From the NCBI RefSeq assembly GCF_005503445.1, contig NZ_SCOH01000001.1, positions 62,001 through 126,000 on the forward strand: 64,000 nt of DNA, read 5' to 3'. Below the pieces are notes generated by a model that saw nothing but the letters and a program-made list of their open reading frames with translations, was not told the origin of the DNA and made no database searches. Positions 38,540 through 48,698 of the stretch are shown here, piece by piece. The number at the start of each line of letters is the position of its first letter. Within the stretch, counting starts at the first letter, position 1. This DNA is from Chitinivorax sp. B. Its GTDB lineage: Bacteria; Pseudomonadota; Gammaproteobacteria; Burkholderiales; SCOH01. The position numbers were made by a program, and so were the translations under genes.

Positions 38540-39187
38540 ATGCCCGAGTTGATTTTACTCAATAAACCCTACGGGGTAATCTGCCAGTTCTCGCCACACG
38601 AGACACATCCGTCTTTATCGTCTTTGATCGATATTCCCGATGTGTACCCAGCAGGTCGGCTGGATACCGATAGTGAAGGTCTGTTGTTGTTGACTAGCGA
38701 TGGTCGATTGCAAGCCCATATTGCAGATCCGAAACACAAACTGCCAAAGACCTATTGGGTGCAGGTGGAAGGCGTGCCGACCGACGAAGTACTGGATCAA
38801 CTGCGACGAGGGGTGGATCTGGGCGATTTTGTTACTTTGCCGGCAGAAGTGCGGCGGTTGGAAACGCCTGACCTGTGGCCACGTAATCCGCCGATCCGGG
38901 TGCGTAAAAGCGTGCCGGACAGCTGGATTGAACTGGTGATTCGGGAAGGAAAGAATCGTCAGGTACGGCGCATGACCGCCAAAGTGGGCTTTCCGACACT
39001 GCGTCTGGTACGTGTTCGCATTGGGGATTATTTTGTGACGGATTTGGCGCCTGGCGAGTGGCGACGTGTACAGGTGGCGTTACCGCCACTATCGCGCGGT
39101 GTGTCTGCTGATAAGCCCAAGGCAGATCATGGCACGACACGGCGGGGGCATAAGCTGCGTACTCGTTCAACCGCTCAGCGTCGATGA
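38540..39187 (+). CDS. rluE: 23S rRNA pseudouridine synthase RluE
   Basis: RsuA/RluB/E/F-type pseudouridine synthase; RluE modifies U2457 of 23S rRNA in E. coli. 215 residues, without an N-terminal S4 domain as in RluE. The catalytic-Asp motif is 'AGRLDTDSEGLLLLTSDG' near residue 38, and 'EGKNRQVRRMTAKVGFPTLR' is the second family signature. The C-terminal tail is Lys/Arg-rich and unconserved. The icd-rluE neighbourhood is also seen in enterobacteria. Confidence 0.92.
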   Translation: MPELILLNKPYGVICQFSPHETHPSLSSLIDIPDVYPAGRLDTDSEGLLLLTSDGRLQAHIADPKHKLPKTYWVQVEGVPTDEVLDQLRRGVDLGDFVTLPAEVRRLETPDLWPRNPPIRVRKSVPDSWIELVIREGKNRQVRRMTAKVGFPTLRLVRVRIGDYFVTDLAPGEWRRVQVALPPLSRGVSADKPKADHGTTRRGHKLRTRSTAQRR

Positions 39188-39267
39188 GCTCGGAACACTG
39201 TTTGAATAACGCTGGCCCGTCAGGGCTGTATCGCCAATTCTTGGTAATGTGACAGGTATCGCCCGAC

Positions 39268-41070
39268 ATGGATCGCAACGCCCAAACTGCTTACACCATC
39301 ATGGATACGCCCAATACCATTCATCCCATTGCCCGCCGCATCGCGACCGCGCTGGTAGAAGGCTTTGATCGCCACTATCTTTTGTTTCGCCAATGTTCTC
39401 GAGAGGCCAAACAACGTTTTGAGCAAGGGCAATGGCAATCGGTACAGCTGGCGGCCAAGGAGCGTATTCAGTATTACGATGATCGGGTGCAGGAGTGTGT
39501 TGACCGGTTACATATGGAATTCAAGGCGGATAGCTTGGGTGAAGGCATCTGGCAGCAGGTGAAGTTTCACTTTGTCTCATTGTTGGTTAATCACAAGCAA
39601 CCGGAATGTGCCGAGACCTTCTTCAATTCGGTGTGTTGTCGCATTTTGCATCGGGATTACTTCAACAACGATTTCATCTTTGTCCGGCCGACCATTTCGA
39701 CCGAGCATATCGAATCCGACCCACCAACTTATCGCAGCTATTATCCAAGCCGCCTGGGGCTACATAAAACCATCCGTCAGATCGTACAGGATTTTGACTG
39801 GCAAACGCCGTTTGCAGACTTGCAGCGAGATATCAGCTATGTCGTCCAGGCATTGAAGGAGCATTTGGGAGATTGGCCGGAAGCAGAGCCGAATTATCAG
39901 ATTCAGGTACTGTATTCACCGTTTTATCGGAACAAGGCTGCTTATGTGATCGGTAAGGCGGTCAACGGCAATCTGGAGTATCCATTCTGCGTGCCTGTCC
40001 TGCACGATGAACAAGGCAAGTTGTATATGGATACCATTTTGCTGGATGCTCGACGAATCGGTGTGCTGTTCAGCTTCTCCCGGGCGTACTTCATGGTGGA
40101 TATGGAGGTGCCCAGTGGCTATGTCCAGTTCTTGCGTACCTTGCTACCAACCAAGTCACGTGCCGAGCTGTATACAATGATTGGTTTACAGAAGCAGGGT
40201 AAGACCATGTTCTATCGTGACTTCATGCATCACCTGCGGCATTCGCGCGATGACTTGATTATTGCTCCAGGTATCAAAGGCTTGGTCATGTTGGTATTCA
40301 CGTTGCCTTCCTATCCTTATGTATTCAAGGTGATCAAGGACTACATTGCACCGCCTAAGGAAGTGACCAAAGAGATTGTCGAAGCCAAATACCAATTGGT
40401 CAAGCAGCACGACCGTGTGGGTCGTATGGCGGATACGCTGGAGTTTTCCAATGTGGCATTCCCGCGTGAGCGTTTCACGCAGGAATTGCTTGAGGAGTTC
40501 CGCAAGATGGCGCCGTCGCTGCTGGAGGAAAAGGATGACAGTATTGTCATTCGCCACTTGTATATTGAGCGTCGGCTGACACCACTCAATATCTATCTGG
40601 AGCGCGGGACCCCAGAGCAAGTGGAACATGGTATACGTGAGTATGGCAACGCCATCAAGGAGCTGGCATCAGCCAATATCTTTCCTGGTGACATGCTGTT
40701 CAAGAACTTCGGTGTCACCCGCTATGGTCGTGTGATCTTCTACGATTACGATGAGATCGAATACATGACGGACTGTCATTTTCGCAAGGTGCCACCAGCG
40801 CCAACACCTGAGTTTGAAATGGCTAGTGAGCCATGGTATCCAATTGCCAAAAACGATGTCTTTCCAGAAGAATTCGGTTCCTTCTTGCTAGGCGCGACAG
40901 GGGTACGCAAGGTATTCATGCAATACCACGCCGACCTTTTCAAGGCTGAGTTGTGGCAGACCAAGCAAGCGAAGATTCGTGCCGGTTTTATCGAAGATTT
41001 CTATCCCTATCCGGAATCGTTACGTTTTGGGAGGCGCCATGGCGGGATCGGGCAGGAGGATATTGGATGA
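39268..41070 (+). CDS. aceK: Isocitrate dehydrogenase kinase/phosphatase
   Basis: Bifunctional enzyme that phosphorylates Icd to divert carbon to the glyoxylate shunt and dephosphorylates it again. 600 residues. The N-terminal regulatory domain ends near residue 310. The kinase part has the nucleotide loop '[20 protein letters not shown]', the Lys-containing '[17 protein letters not shown]', and catalytic '[20 protein letters not shown]' with 'YDYDEIEYM'. No aceA or aceB is adjacent, unlike E. coli. Start 39268 is used; a second ATG 11 codons later is possible. Confidence 0.96.
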   Translation: MDRNAQTAYTIMDTPNTIHPIARRIATALVEGFDRHYLLFRQCSREAKQRFEQGQWQSVQLAAKERIQYYDDRVQECVDRLHMEFKADSLGEGIWQQVKFHFVSLLVNHKQPECAETFFNSVCCRILHRDYFNNDFIFVRPTISTEHIESDPPTYRSYYPSRLGLHKTIRQIVQDFDWQTPFADLQRDISYVVQALKEHLGDWPEAEPNYQIQVLYSPFYRNKAAYVIGKAVNGNLEYPFCVPVLHDEQGKLYMDTILLDARRIGVLFSFSRAYFMVDMEVPSGYVQFLRTLLPTKSRAELYTMIGLQKQGKTMFYRDFMHHLRHSRDDLIIAPGIKGLVMLVFTLPSYPYVFKVIKDYIAPPKEVTKEIVEAKYQLVKQHDRVGRMADTLEFSNVAFPRERFTQELLEEFRKMAPSLLEEKDDSIVIRHLYIERRLTPLNIYLERGTPEQVEHGIREYGNAIKELASANIFPGDMLFKNFGVTRYGRVIFYDYDEIEYMTDCHFRKVPPAPTPEFEMASEPWYPIAKNDVFPEEFGSFLLGATGVRKVFMQYHADLFKAELWQTKQAKIRAGFIEDFYPYPESLRFGRRHGGIGQEDIG

Positions 41071-41138
41071 GGTACGGGGAAAGGTGTAGACCGACTCCGA
41101 TAGCCAAGGCTGCAAAGTGAGGTGGGTTATGGGGGCAA

Positions 41139-42059
41139 TCAGTTGTTCTGGTTGCCGGGCCTTGGGGCTGTTGGATCGAACCATAAGTTTTTTTCCTTCA
41201 GTGGTGTGGCTGGAGGTAATGACCGATCAATGATTTCGATGAAACGGCGTTGATGTAATTTTGCTTCACGGATGGCATCGCCGTTGTAACGCCAGAATAT
41301 TGCGTCAAAGCTGCCATCCTTGATCATGGTCCGCAGGCCTTGTTCCAAACGTCTTGCCAGGCGAGTGTTGGTTTTGCCGACAAAAAAGTAGTAGGCATTG
41401 GGATAGTAAAGCACAAGGCGTTGTTCGATTGCCAATGTTGGCAGTTCTTTTTTGTTGGCCTCGTACTCTGCAAATACCTCGTTCAGTCCACGAGGGAACA
41501 TGTCGATCCGGCCCAGTGCCGTTAATTTGAACAGGCTCTCATAGTTGCTGACCGAGACCGTCAAGCCTGCATTTTTGAAGACATCGGTACTGACCCAGCC
41601 ATTGCCTGTGCCGATCACCACCTTTTTCAAATCCTCCAGTGAATGCACATTATCGAAAAAAGGTTGCTTATCGTGTGGAATCAACGCAATTTTGTAGCCA
41701 AGAAGGCCTTTACGTAGAGGAATACGGACTGGTAAAAAGCGATCTTCCAGTTCTTGCGATGTCGCACTCCAGATAACCGTCAATGCCATCCCGCGTTCAA
41801 GCGAGGCGAACTGTCTTGCCTTGTTCATGACAACCGGCGCGGGGGCCAGTGTATAGCCTCCAAAATCCGAACGGGTACGTTCCAGTGCGCCTGTCAGCAA
41901 TTCCAGCTTGTCATCATGGCGTACATCGTTGGCCGATTCTGCAGCAGGATAAATCACTTGATCATCAGCCAGTACGAGCAGGTTGGGCAAGATCAACATA
42001 CTGATCAGCACAAAACCACTACGTTGGCGTGAGGGGGGAAGTACGGCAACAAAGCTCAT
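41139..42059 (-). CDS. Periplasmic substrate-binding protein (amino-acid type)
   Basis: A 306-residue protein with an N-terminal signal segment (about residues 12-32, GFVLISMLILPNLLVLA) and a bilobal solute-binding fold of the extracellular family 3 type: 'LRKGLLGYKIALIPHD', 'SLEDLKKVVIGTGNGWVSTD' and 'RLEQGLRTMIKDGSFDAIFW'. No permease or ATPase is nearby and it is not fused to a signalling domain, so it is an orphan. The ligand is unknown. Confidence 0.8.
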   Translation of the reverse strand: MSFVAVLPPSRQRSGFVLISMLILPNLLVLADDQVIYPAAESANDVRHDDKLELLTGALERTRSDFGGYTLAPAPVVMNKARQFASLERGMALTVIWSATSQELEDRFLPVRIPLRKGLLGYKIALIPHDKQPFFDNVHSLEDLKKVVIGTGNGWVSTDVFKNAGLTVSVSNYESLFKLTALGRIDMFPRGLNEVFAEYEANKKELPTLAIEQRLVLYYPNAYYFFVGKTNTRLARRLEQGLRTMIKDGSFDAIFWRYNGDAIREAKLHQRRFIEIIDRSLPPATPLKEKNLWFDPTAPRPGNQNN

Positions 42060-42263
42060 GAGTAGTCAATCAGTCCAGAGAGGACAAAAACGAAACCTGT
42101 GTGCTGGCCTGCTTGCGAGGTGCCCACGCGGCTGGGTGACTGCCTGTCAATGCCGCCATTAATTCAGTATATGCGGAAAATGGTTTGTTGAATCAATTGC
42201 ACATGTCTAAAGGCAGAGGCTGTTCTATCGCAATGCTTGTTGAGGGGCAGCGTCAAGGACGTG

Positions 42264-42285
42264 AAAAAGGCCGCACTTGGCGGCC
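42264..42285 (-). terminator. Terminator of the CBS/CorC gene
   Basis: On the minus strand GGCCGC-CAAGT-GCGGCC followed by TTTTT, 22 bases after the stop of the CorC/HlyC-type gene. Confidence 0.82.
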
Positions 42286-42306
42286 ATGGTTCGGCTAGTG
42301 TCTACT

Positions 42307-43611
42307 TTATACCAATGGGGATGGGATATGCTCAATCACGGGTGTAGCCAAAACCTTGTCAATGCGCTTGCCATCCATATCGACAACTTCAAATCGCCAC
42401 CCTTCCCAATCTGCATAATCACCAGTGACAGGCACTCGGCCCAGCAGCAACATGATCATGCCACTGAGCATATGGTATTGGCCTCGGTCTCCCTCTGGAA
42501 CGGCTTTCAGTTCCAAGCGGTCTTTCATCTCCGGAATCGGGATCGCACCGTCGAGCAACCATGAACCGTCTTCACGTTGTACCGCCCAGGCATCTTCAGC
42601 ATTGCGAGGTGTGAATTCACCTGTGACCGCTTCCAACAGATCGCGTAATGTGACAATCCCGCCTATCTCACCATACTCATCCACGACAAAGGCAATCTGC
42701 ATGTTATTGGCACGAAATTGCTCAAGCAATTCCATGCCGGTCAATGTTTCCGGCACGAAGACACTGGGTTGCAGATTGGCTATGAAATTGGGTGCTTCAC
42801 CTTTCGCCGTGTAGGCCAGCACTTGCTTGGCGTGAATCACACCAAGCAGTTTGTCCAACCCGCCTTCGCAAACCGGAAAGCGTGAATGTTCGGATTCAAC
42901 CAACCGGCGCAGATTTTCGGTATCTGGTAAGGTGGTATCCACAAATACAACGTCTGAACGAGGGATCATCAACGAACCCAGTTTGCGTTCATCCAGACGA
43001 AAGACATTACGGACCATGGCATGTTGGTTCTGTTCGATAACACCCGCTTCAGAGCCTTCATCCAGCAGGGCGTGGATTTCTTCCTCAGTGACAATATTGC
43101 TGCCATTTTGCCGCACGCCCATGAGACGGAGCAGTGTGTGGGTCGACAATGACAACAGCAGGACAAATGGTCGTGTCAGTGCTGCCAACACCTGCATTGG
43201 GCGTGCAACCAGTCGTGCAATCAGTTCCGGGCTGATTTGCCCCAGCCGCTTGGGGACCAGTTCACCCACGACGATCGAGACATAGGTCACGATAACCACA
43301 ACGATGACGGTGGCGCAAACGTCAGCGATGTGTTGTGCCAAACCCAGGCTTTGCATCCAGTTTGAAAATGGCGCGGCCAGGACAGCCTCACCGACAATAC
43401 CATTTAAAATACCAATCGAGGTAATGCCGATCTGTACCGTTGACAGAAATCTTGTCGGATCTTCGCCAAATTTCAGTGCGATTTCTGCCGCACTGTCACC
43501 TTCGGCGGCCATTTTCATCAGCCGTGCCTTACGTGCTGTGACTAGTGCGATTTCGGACATGGCGAACAGACCATTCAATACAATCAGACCAAACAGGATC
43601 AGGACTTCCAT
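42307..43611 (-). CDS. CNNM/CorC-HlyC type CBS-domain membrane protein
   Basis: A 434-residue inner-membrane protein. N-terminal CNNM (DUF21) domain with about four helices (1-190, including 'MSEIALVTARKARLMKMA' and 'IVVGELVPKRLGQISPE'), two CBS domains (about 205-330, 'MIPRSDVVFVDTTLPD' and 'AFVVDEYGEIGGIVTLRDLL'), and a C-terminal CorC/HlyC FAD-binding-like domain (350-425). Often annotated haemolysin, but the family is better linked to Mg2+/Co2+ or polyamine efflux. No regulator seen. Confidence 0.92.
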   Translation of the reverse strand: MEVLILFGLIVLNGLFAMSEIALVTARKARLMKMAAEGDSAAEIALKFGEDPTRFLSTVQIGITSIGILNGIVGEAVLAAPFSNWMQSLGLAQHIADVCATVIVVVIVTYVSIVVGELVPKRLGQISPELIARLVARPMQVLAALTRPFVLLLSLSTHTLLRLMGVRQNGSNIVTEEEIHALLDEGSEAGVIEQNQHAMVRNVFRLDERKLGSLMIPRSDVVFVDTTLPDTENLRRLVESEHSRFPVCEGGLDKLLGVIHAKQVLAYTAKGEAPNFIANLQPSVFVPETLTGMELLEQFRANNMQIAFVVDEYGEIGGIVTLRDLLEAVTGEFTPRNAEDAWAVQREDGSWLLDGAIPIPEMKDRLELKAVPEGDRGQYHMLSGMIMLLLGRVPVTGDYADWEGWRFEVVDMDGKRIDKVLATPVIEHIPSPLV

Positions 43612-44003
43612 GTGGCCTCCTGGCTGGCTTGAAGCTTAGACAATGTCGTGCAGGATGAATGATCCGATGAGATAACGAAGTGGCCAATGGCAATCAGAGC
43701 GATTTGCCGGTATGAAGGGCGCGTGATCCAATAACTTCGACAACTGGCACTTTCCATATGGGAGCCGGGCGATTGCCCGATCATTCCTTTCAATTTTTCA
43801 AGGGAAGGCCATGCTACGAAGTGGTTGCCATGATGTCAAATCACGGCAGTGGTCTGGATTGAGGTGAGGATGGGTATCTGCATCGTGATACGGCGATGAC
43901 CGTTTTGTGTCGCTTGGGTTGGCATGGTCGATAATCCGGTGAAATACCGGATTATCGACCGACGATGTTGTCTATACAGGACAGCATAGATGAGCAAGTG
44001 TCA
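43612..44003. other. 392-base intergenic region
   Basis: No gene found. It contains the 15-bp hairpin at 43926-43960 and otherwise unremarkable sequence. Confidence 0.5.
43926..43960. repeat. Perfect 15-bp hairpin
   Basis: GGTCGATAATCCGGT and its exact inverse ACCGGATTATCGACC enclose a 5-base loop. It lies 44 bases after the stop of the DUF6345-like gene. There is no T run on either side, so it is either a rho-assisted or stabilising 3' hairpin or a protein-binding palindrome. Confidence 0.6.
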
Positions 44004-45755
44004 TCATGTGCCGGACCACAGGAGTACGCGTTGCTGGATTGGGCCAACTGGGTCAGCTACTGTCGCACCGGCTCCCCAGATGCGGTCGTTGCGGGTGGCG
44101 TTATCTCCCATGTGGGCGTACATTGCTGTCACATAGATGGTTGGGCCATTCGGGGCACTGAAGCCATTGGTGGATGGCTGGATTTCCCAGGCAGCTCGGA
44201 ACCAGGCATCGATGATGGTCCAGCCGGCCAGGGCCAGCTCAGTGACACGGGAACCTTCGGTGGTATTGTCATAGGTGACTGCGCCATAGCCAAGGAAGAC
44301 ATGTAAGCCATCGAAGATGCCGCGCCACCGATCGAAGGCACTACCAATTCCTGTTGTGAAGTGATTGCTTTGATGTGGACCACACGCAGCGATTACCATC
44401 CATTCCAGGTCTTGTTCTCCATATCGATCGTTTGGACTCCCGGCGATGGCACCGACCTCGGTGTAGTGCAGGAAGGTATCATTCGGTGCATTGAACACCC
44501 AACCATCTGAATTGGCGTGTCCTGTGTAGAACGCAAAATCCACTGCGTCGACATAGACATCATCATTGGCATTCCAGTCAGATTCCCAAGCGTTTCCCTC
44601 ACCCCAGTTGAACCGGATGGTCCAACCTGCTGACGAAAGTCTGTTGACGAAGCCTTGAGCATTGGCTTGGCTGCCAGGCAATCCTTGACTGGCACCGATC
44701 CAGGAAGTGCCACCTTCGTTGATTGCATCATCTGCACTTAAGGTATAGATGGCTGTCGGGTTGAGCTGGAAACCGCCAATTGTTTCGCCAAGATTGACAG
44801 CTCCGATTTCGGGGAAGGAAAGTGCTTGTCGTTGTTCGACCGTGGCCAATTGTGGAATGTTGATCCGAGGGCCATACCGGGTTGCGGCAATGATGGCATT
44901 ACGTAATGGCACTCTATTGCCAGCAATGTTGGCCTCTGCCTTCACGACCCAGACAGGCGCCAGATATTCCTGTTTTTCAAAAGCTGGTGCGGAATAGTAG
45001 GCTAGGAATGATTCTGTACGTAACAGTCGCAGCTTTCCAGCGGATTTCCTGAATTGGGCTTCTGCCTCGGCTCGTGACAAGATTTCCTCACGGCTGACCA
45101 CGCCTGTAATGGGGCGCCATACACCGTGGTATCCGATCACCGCACCTTGATCGCCTACTGCAACCTTGTATTTTCCACCGCCGCCGACAACTGGCAGGGT
45201 GCGGGCTTGGCCATGAGGTGTGCTGATCACCATGTCAACTTGATAGTTGGCCTGTCGGTCCAGAATGGTTTTGGTTGATAACGTGCTATTGGCGCCTTCC
45301 GTGGCCATGCCGGTTTCGCTGAATCCTGCAAACGATACGCGGACATTGGGTTGGTTGGTTGGTAGTAAATTAAGCCGATTGATGAATTGGTCTGCAATGG
45401 ATTTTGTATTTGCCTGATCGGGCAACTGAGGCCTGAGATTGGGGTTCCAAAGTTGGGTGGTGTCTCTTGCAAAGATGCCACCGCTTGCTTTTTGAAATTC
45501 CACTTCTTTGTTTGCAACACGCTGAACGACACTGTGCTGTTTATCTTGAATTTCTGCTGAAAATGGTAACCGGCCGCCATGCAAGCCGGTCAATACAGCA
45601 TTGGCCTGACTGTAATTGATTTCCGGTTCGGCCAGTTTGAAAACAGGTAGCTGCTCTGCCATGAGTATCGATGGTGAAAAGCCGATGCAAATTGCCAGTA
45701 TGCAGCATTGCCTGTACTTGATTACTTGCCTGCGTTGTTTCTCTTCCGTGCTCAT
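44004..45755 (-). CDS. Secreted DUF6345-like protein with His/Cys dyad
   Basis: A 583-residue exported protein: charged start then hydrophobic stretch (about residues 15-32, ending MAEQ). The first 340 residues resemble a propeptide-like or FTP-like region. The C-terminal part (about 345-560) matches the DUF6345 type: 'VDFAFYTGHANSDGWVF' with H413 and 'LEWMVIAACGPHQS' with C458. A beta strand ending in His-rich GHA and another ending in Ala-Cys is the layout of clan CD (caspase/gingipain-like) peptidases, so a cysteine protease function is a fair inference but unproven. GGAG precedes ATG 45755. It is a single-gene unit. Confidence 0.6.
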   Translation of the reverse strand: MSTEEKQRRQVIKYRQCCILAICIGFSPSILMAEQLPVFKLAEPEINYSQANAVLTGLHGGRLPFSAEIQDKQHSVVQRVANKEVEFQKASGGIFARDTTQLWNPNLRPQLPDQANTKSIADQFINRLNLLPTNQPNVRVSFAGFSETGMATEGANSTLSTKTILDRQANYQVDMVISTPHGQARTLPVVGGGGKYKVAVGDQGAVIGYHGVWRPITGVVSREEILSRAEAEAQFRKSAGKLRLLRTESFLAYYSAPAFEKQEYLAPVWVVKAEANIAGNRVPLRNAIIAATRYGPRINIPQLATVEQRQALSFPEIGAVNLGETIGGFQLNPTAIYTLSADDAINEGGTSWIGASQGLPGSQANAQGFVNRLSSAGWTIRFNWGEGNAWESDWNANDDVYVDAVDFAFYTGHANSDGWVFNAPNDTFLHYTEVGAIAGSPNDRYGEQDLEWMVIAACGPHQSNHFTTGIGSAFDRWRGIFDGLHVFLGYGAVTYDNTTEGSRVTELALAGWTIIDAWFRAAWEIQPSTNGFSAPNGPTIYVTAMYAHMGDNATRNDRIWGAGATVADPVGPIQQRVLLWSGT

Positions 45756-46763
45756 GATTGGCTCCTGAACTCAGTGACAACAGATGTTGTGCGCAAGCAC
45801 AACCCGTTACACACATCATTGGCGGATGACAGGCCAAATGCTTGGGTAGAACCTTATGGATCCGATAGGTGGCAGGCATCTGCCAGCTTGGTCATGTCGA
45901 ATTGAATGTGTGTAATGGAATGTACTTGGGCCAACGTAAAAATGGCTGGCAGCCATTGTGGAAAATTGAGTGGCTGAGTTGAACAATATTGGGGTCTGTT
46001 ACGAGGTGCATTGATTTGCTGAATGCAAAATGCTGCAACTATGAATGAATGCAATTTATATTCCACGTAAATTAAAAATTTGTTTATTTGATATATCGAA
46101 TTTTGTATGAATATTTACTGGCGATGCATAGTGGATTATCTCGATGGCTGGTAATGGCTGATTGTTGTTGGTTGAATTTAATCCGGATGAATTGAAGTGT
46201 AAAAAAGGTTGACATTTATTGACGGACTTCTTGAGAAGTCTGTTTTGTCTCGGTGCTTGATAGGCAACGTATCTGGCAATTTGGCCACGCTGCAAGTTCT
46301 GGCTTGGGGTTGGAGATCGATACTGTGTCGTAAGAAAAATCGACAGTGTATCCACCACTTGTTTCCGGGGGCCAGGTGGTTAACCGAAAGATGAGCACTT
46401 GACAAGGGTATGCCACATTGCGTGTTTGCTAATTTATTGATTTCGTATGTTCGTATTTATGTAAGTATTGGGTTGGTTGTTGCTTGCCTGAAAAAATGCG
46501 CGACATATTTTAAATTATGGGTTTGTGATATTTGTGATTATTTGGTCTAGTCTTAATAGTGCATACATTCGATTTTTCATGTGTTGGGCAGTCTATTTGC
46601 AAGCAATATGAAACGAATGCGTCGTTGATCGTTGTGTGTCTATGGCACGCCTGCTCTTGGATGATTGTATGGGGCAACGCGCGGCATTGATTTTCCTGTC
46701 GGGCTATGGAATGTACAACCGTACAGCCAGGCCAATGACAACGCACCATGCAAGGTGGTGGTT
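45756..46763. other. 1-kb AT-rich intergenic region
   Basis: Noticeably richer in A/T than its neighbours, especially 46040-46660. It separates two divergent units. Visible structure: GTTGTGC/GCACAAC (45786-45803), GACTTC/GAAGTC then TGTTTTGT (46225-46250), and an imperfect 12-bp stem (46319-46330 with 46341-46352). No gene is recognised on either strand; several short frames have poor composition. It probably holds promoters and an uncharacterised leader of the TonB-receptor operon. Confidence 0.45.
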
Positions 46764-48698
46764 ATGTTGACCAGGGGATACCTCCATATGGCTAGCGGGC
46801 AATCAAATCGTTGGTGCAGGGGTTTTTCACCCTATCTGGGATTTGTCATGTGTGGGCTTGTCAGCCAGCCGGTATGGTCTACGCAGCATCAATCGGACTC
46901 GATACTGGATTTGTCGCTTGAGCAACTGGGCAATATCGAGGTCACATCCATCTCCAAAAAATCTGAGCGTCTGGCGGATGCTGCTGCTGCAATTTATGTA
47001 ATCACCAATGATGAAATTCGTCGTGCTGGCGTGTTTACCTTACCTGAGGCATTAAGGTTGGCGCCTAACCTACAGGTGGCACGCATCAGTGCGTTCGATT
47101 ATGCCATCAGTGCCCGTGGGTTCAATGGTGGCAATGCGAACAAGCTGCTGGTGATGATTGATGGCCGAACCATCTATTCACCGCTGCACTCCCTGGTATT
47201 TTGGGATGCACAAGACGTCATGCTGGAGGATGTCGAGCGCATTGAGGTCATTAGTGGCCCGGCCGGTACCGTATGGGGGATCAACGCAGTCAATGGTGTC
47301 ATCAACATCATTACCAAGTCGGCCAATGACACCAAGGGCAACTTGGCGCAACTACAGGCAGGGCAGAGCGGGGATAGCTTTTCCGCCCGCCATGGTGGTG
47401 TATTGGAAGCTGGTGGCTACCGGCTATATGCCAAGGCCTTTGGCATTCCGAATAGTGTTCGAGGCGGTGGTGCCGTTTACGATGACACATGGCGGCACTG
47501 GCAGGGTGGGTTTCGTACTGATCTGTTACGCGATGCCACGCAGATGACGATACAGGGAGATATTTACCGTGATGTGATCAAGCGGGAGATGGCAGATCAC
47601 GCACGTAACCAGGGTGGCAATTTGCAAGCGCGTTGGCAGCGAAAGTTCGATAGTGGCGCTACCTTACACATCCAAGGTTATTACGACTATACAAAGCGCT
47701 ATACCCCGGGCGTTTATGCCCAGCGTTTGAATATGGCGGATGTGGACGTGCAGTATGCTTTTTCAGCCGACCAGGATAAGCAATGGATCGTTGGGGGAGG
47801 GTATCGCGTGGCGGATGACAAAGTGGTGAATTCAGCCCTGCTGGCTTTCATGCCGGCACAGCGCACATTGCAGTGGGCCAATTTGTTTGTGCAGCATGAG
47901 CGACCCGTGGCGCAAGATGTACGGCTAATTGCGGGTACCAAGGCGGAGTACAACAGTTATACGCATATTGAGTGGTTACCCAATCTGAAGCTGGCATGGC
48001 GGGCAACACCCAAGAGTCTGCTTTGGACATCAGTTTCCCGTGCAGTCCGAGCACCTTCCCGGGTTGAAGTGGATTTTTATGTGCCTGGTCAACCGCCTTT
48101 CGTGTTGTTGGGCGGGCCGAATTTCCGTTCCGAAGTGGCTAATACCCTGGACTTTGGCTGGCGATTTCAGGGGCATCGGATTGGTCTGACGGCAGTTGCA
48201 TTTACCGGGAATTACAAAAGATTGCGTAGTGCGGATCTGCAGCCGGGCGGCCGTACCATTGAGTGGGGTAATGCGTTACATGGACGGGTCAGTGGCTTGG
48301 AAGGATGGGCCACCTATGAAGTAAGGGAAAACCTCTCAGTTGATGTCAGTGGCGTATGGTTACGCGAGCGTTTCAGTGGTGTGGATGTTTCGCAAATGCC
48401 GCCGGGAAATGACCCTCGAACCCAGTGGAAGCTGGGTGCAACATGGCGTCTGGATGACAGTAAGTCGCTGACGGTCAAGGTACGCCATGTTGGGGCATTA
48501 CCCGCGCCACATGTTCCTTCCTACACAACGCTTGATGCGCATCTGGGTTGGCGTTTATCGCCAACGGTTGAACTTGGTTTGAGTGGTCGCAACCTGACCG
48601 ATCCGCGTCATCCGGAATTTTTATCACGAGCTACGCCTGACACCAGCGTCATTCAGGTCAAGCGGGCTGTCGATCTGGTCGTCACAGTGAGGTTTTGA
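46764..48698 (+). CDS. TonB-dependent outer-membrane receptor
   Basis: A 644-residue receptor. Start ATG 46764 has AAGGTGG upstream; the frame is open 33 codons further but those are unlike a signal sequence. Signal region about residues 18-38, then the plug domain ('LSLEQLGNIEVTSISKKSER', 'ALRLAPNLQVARISAFDYAI', 'GRTIYSPLHSLVFWDAQDV', 'VERIEVISGPAGTVWGINAV') and a beta barrel ending in an aromatic residue (VTVRF). The substrate is unknown; the plug resembles vitamin/colicin-type receptors. First gene of the YfiR/kinase/c-di-GMP operon; its stop overlaps the next start (TGATG). Confidence 0.9.
   Translation: MLTRGYLHMASGQSNRWCRGFSPYLGFVMCGLVSQPVWSTQHQSDSILDLSLEQLGNIEVTSISKKSERLADAAAAIYVITNDEIRRAGVFTLPEALRLAPNLQVARISAFDYAISARGFNGGNANKLLVMIDGRTIYSPLHSLVFWDAQDVMLEDVERIEVISGPAGTVWGINAVNGVINIITKSANDTKGNLAQLQAGQSGDSFSARHGGVLEAGGYRLYAKAFGIPNSVRGGGAVYDDTWRHWQGGFRTDLLRDATQMTIQGDIYRDVIKREMADHARNQGGNLQARWQRKFDSGATLHIQGYYDYTKRYTPGVYAQRLNMADVDVQYAFSADQDKQWIVGGGYRVADDKVVNSALLAFMPAQRTLQWANLFVQHERPVAQDVRLIAGTKAEYNSYTHIEWLPNLKLAWRATPKSLLWTSVSRAVRAPSRVEVDFYVPGQPPFVLLGGPNFRSEVANTLDFGWRFQGHRIGLTAVAFTGNYKRLRSADLQPGGRTIEWGNALHGRVSGLEGWATYEVRENLSVDVSGVWLRERFSGVDVSQMPPGNDPRTQWKLGATWRLDDSKSLTVKVRHVGALPAPHVPSYTTLDAHLGWRLSPTVELGLSGRNLTDPRHPEFLSRATPDTSVIQVKRAVDLVVTVRF

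Noticed and set aside
46630-46665. Sigma-54 promoter for the TonB operon (TGGCACG)
   Set aside because: The -24-like TGGCACG is present but the -12 GC element at the required spacing is not.
46200-46763. Cobalamin or c-di-GMP riboswitch upstream of the TonB receptor
   Set aside because: Neither the B12 box nor the GEMM core could be found on the plus strand, despite the receptor and c-di-GMP context.
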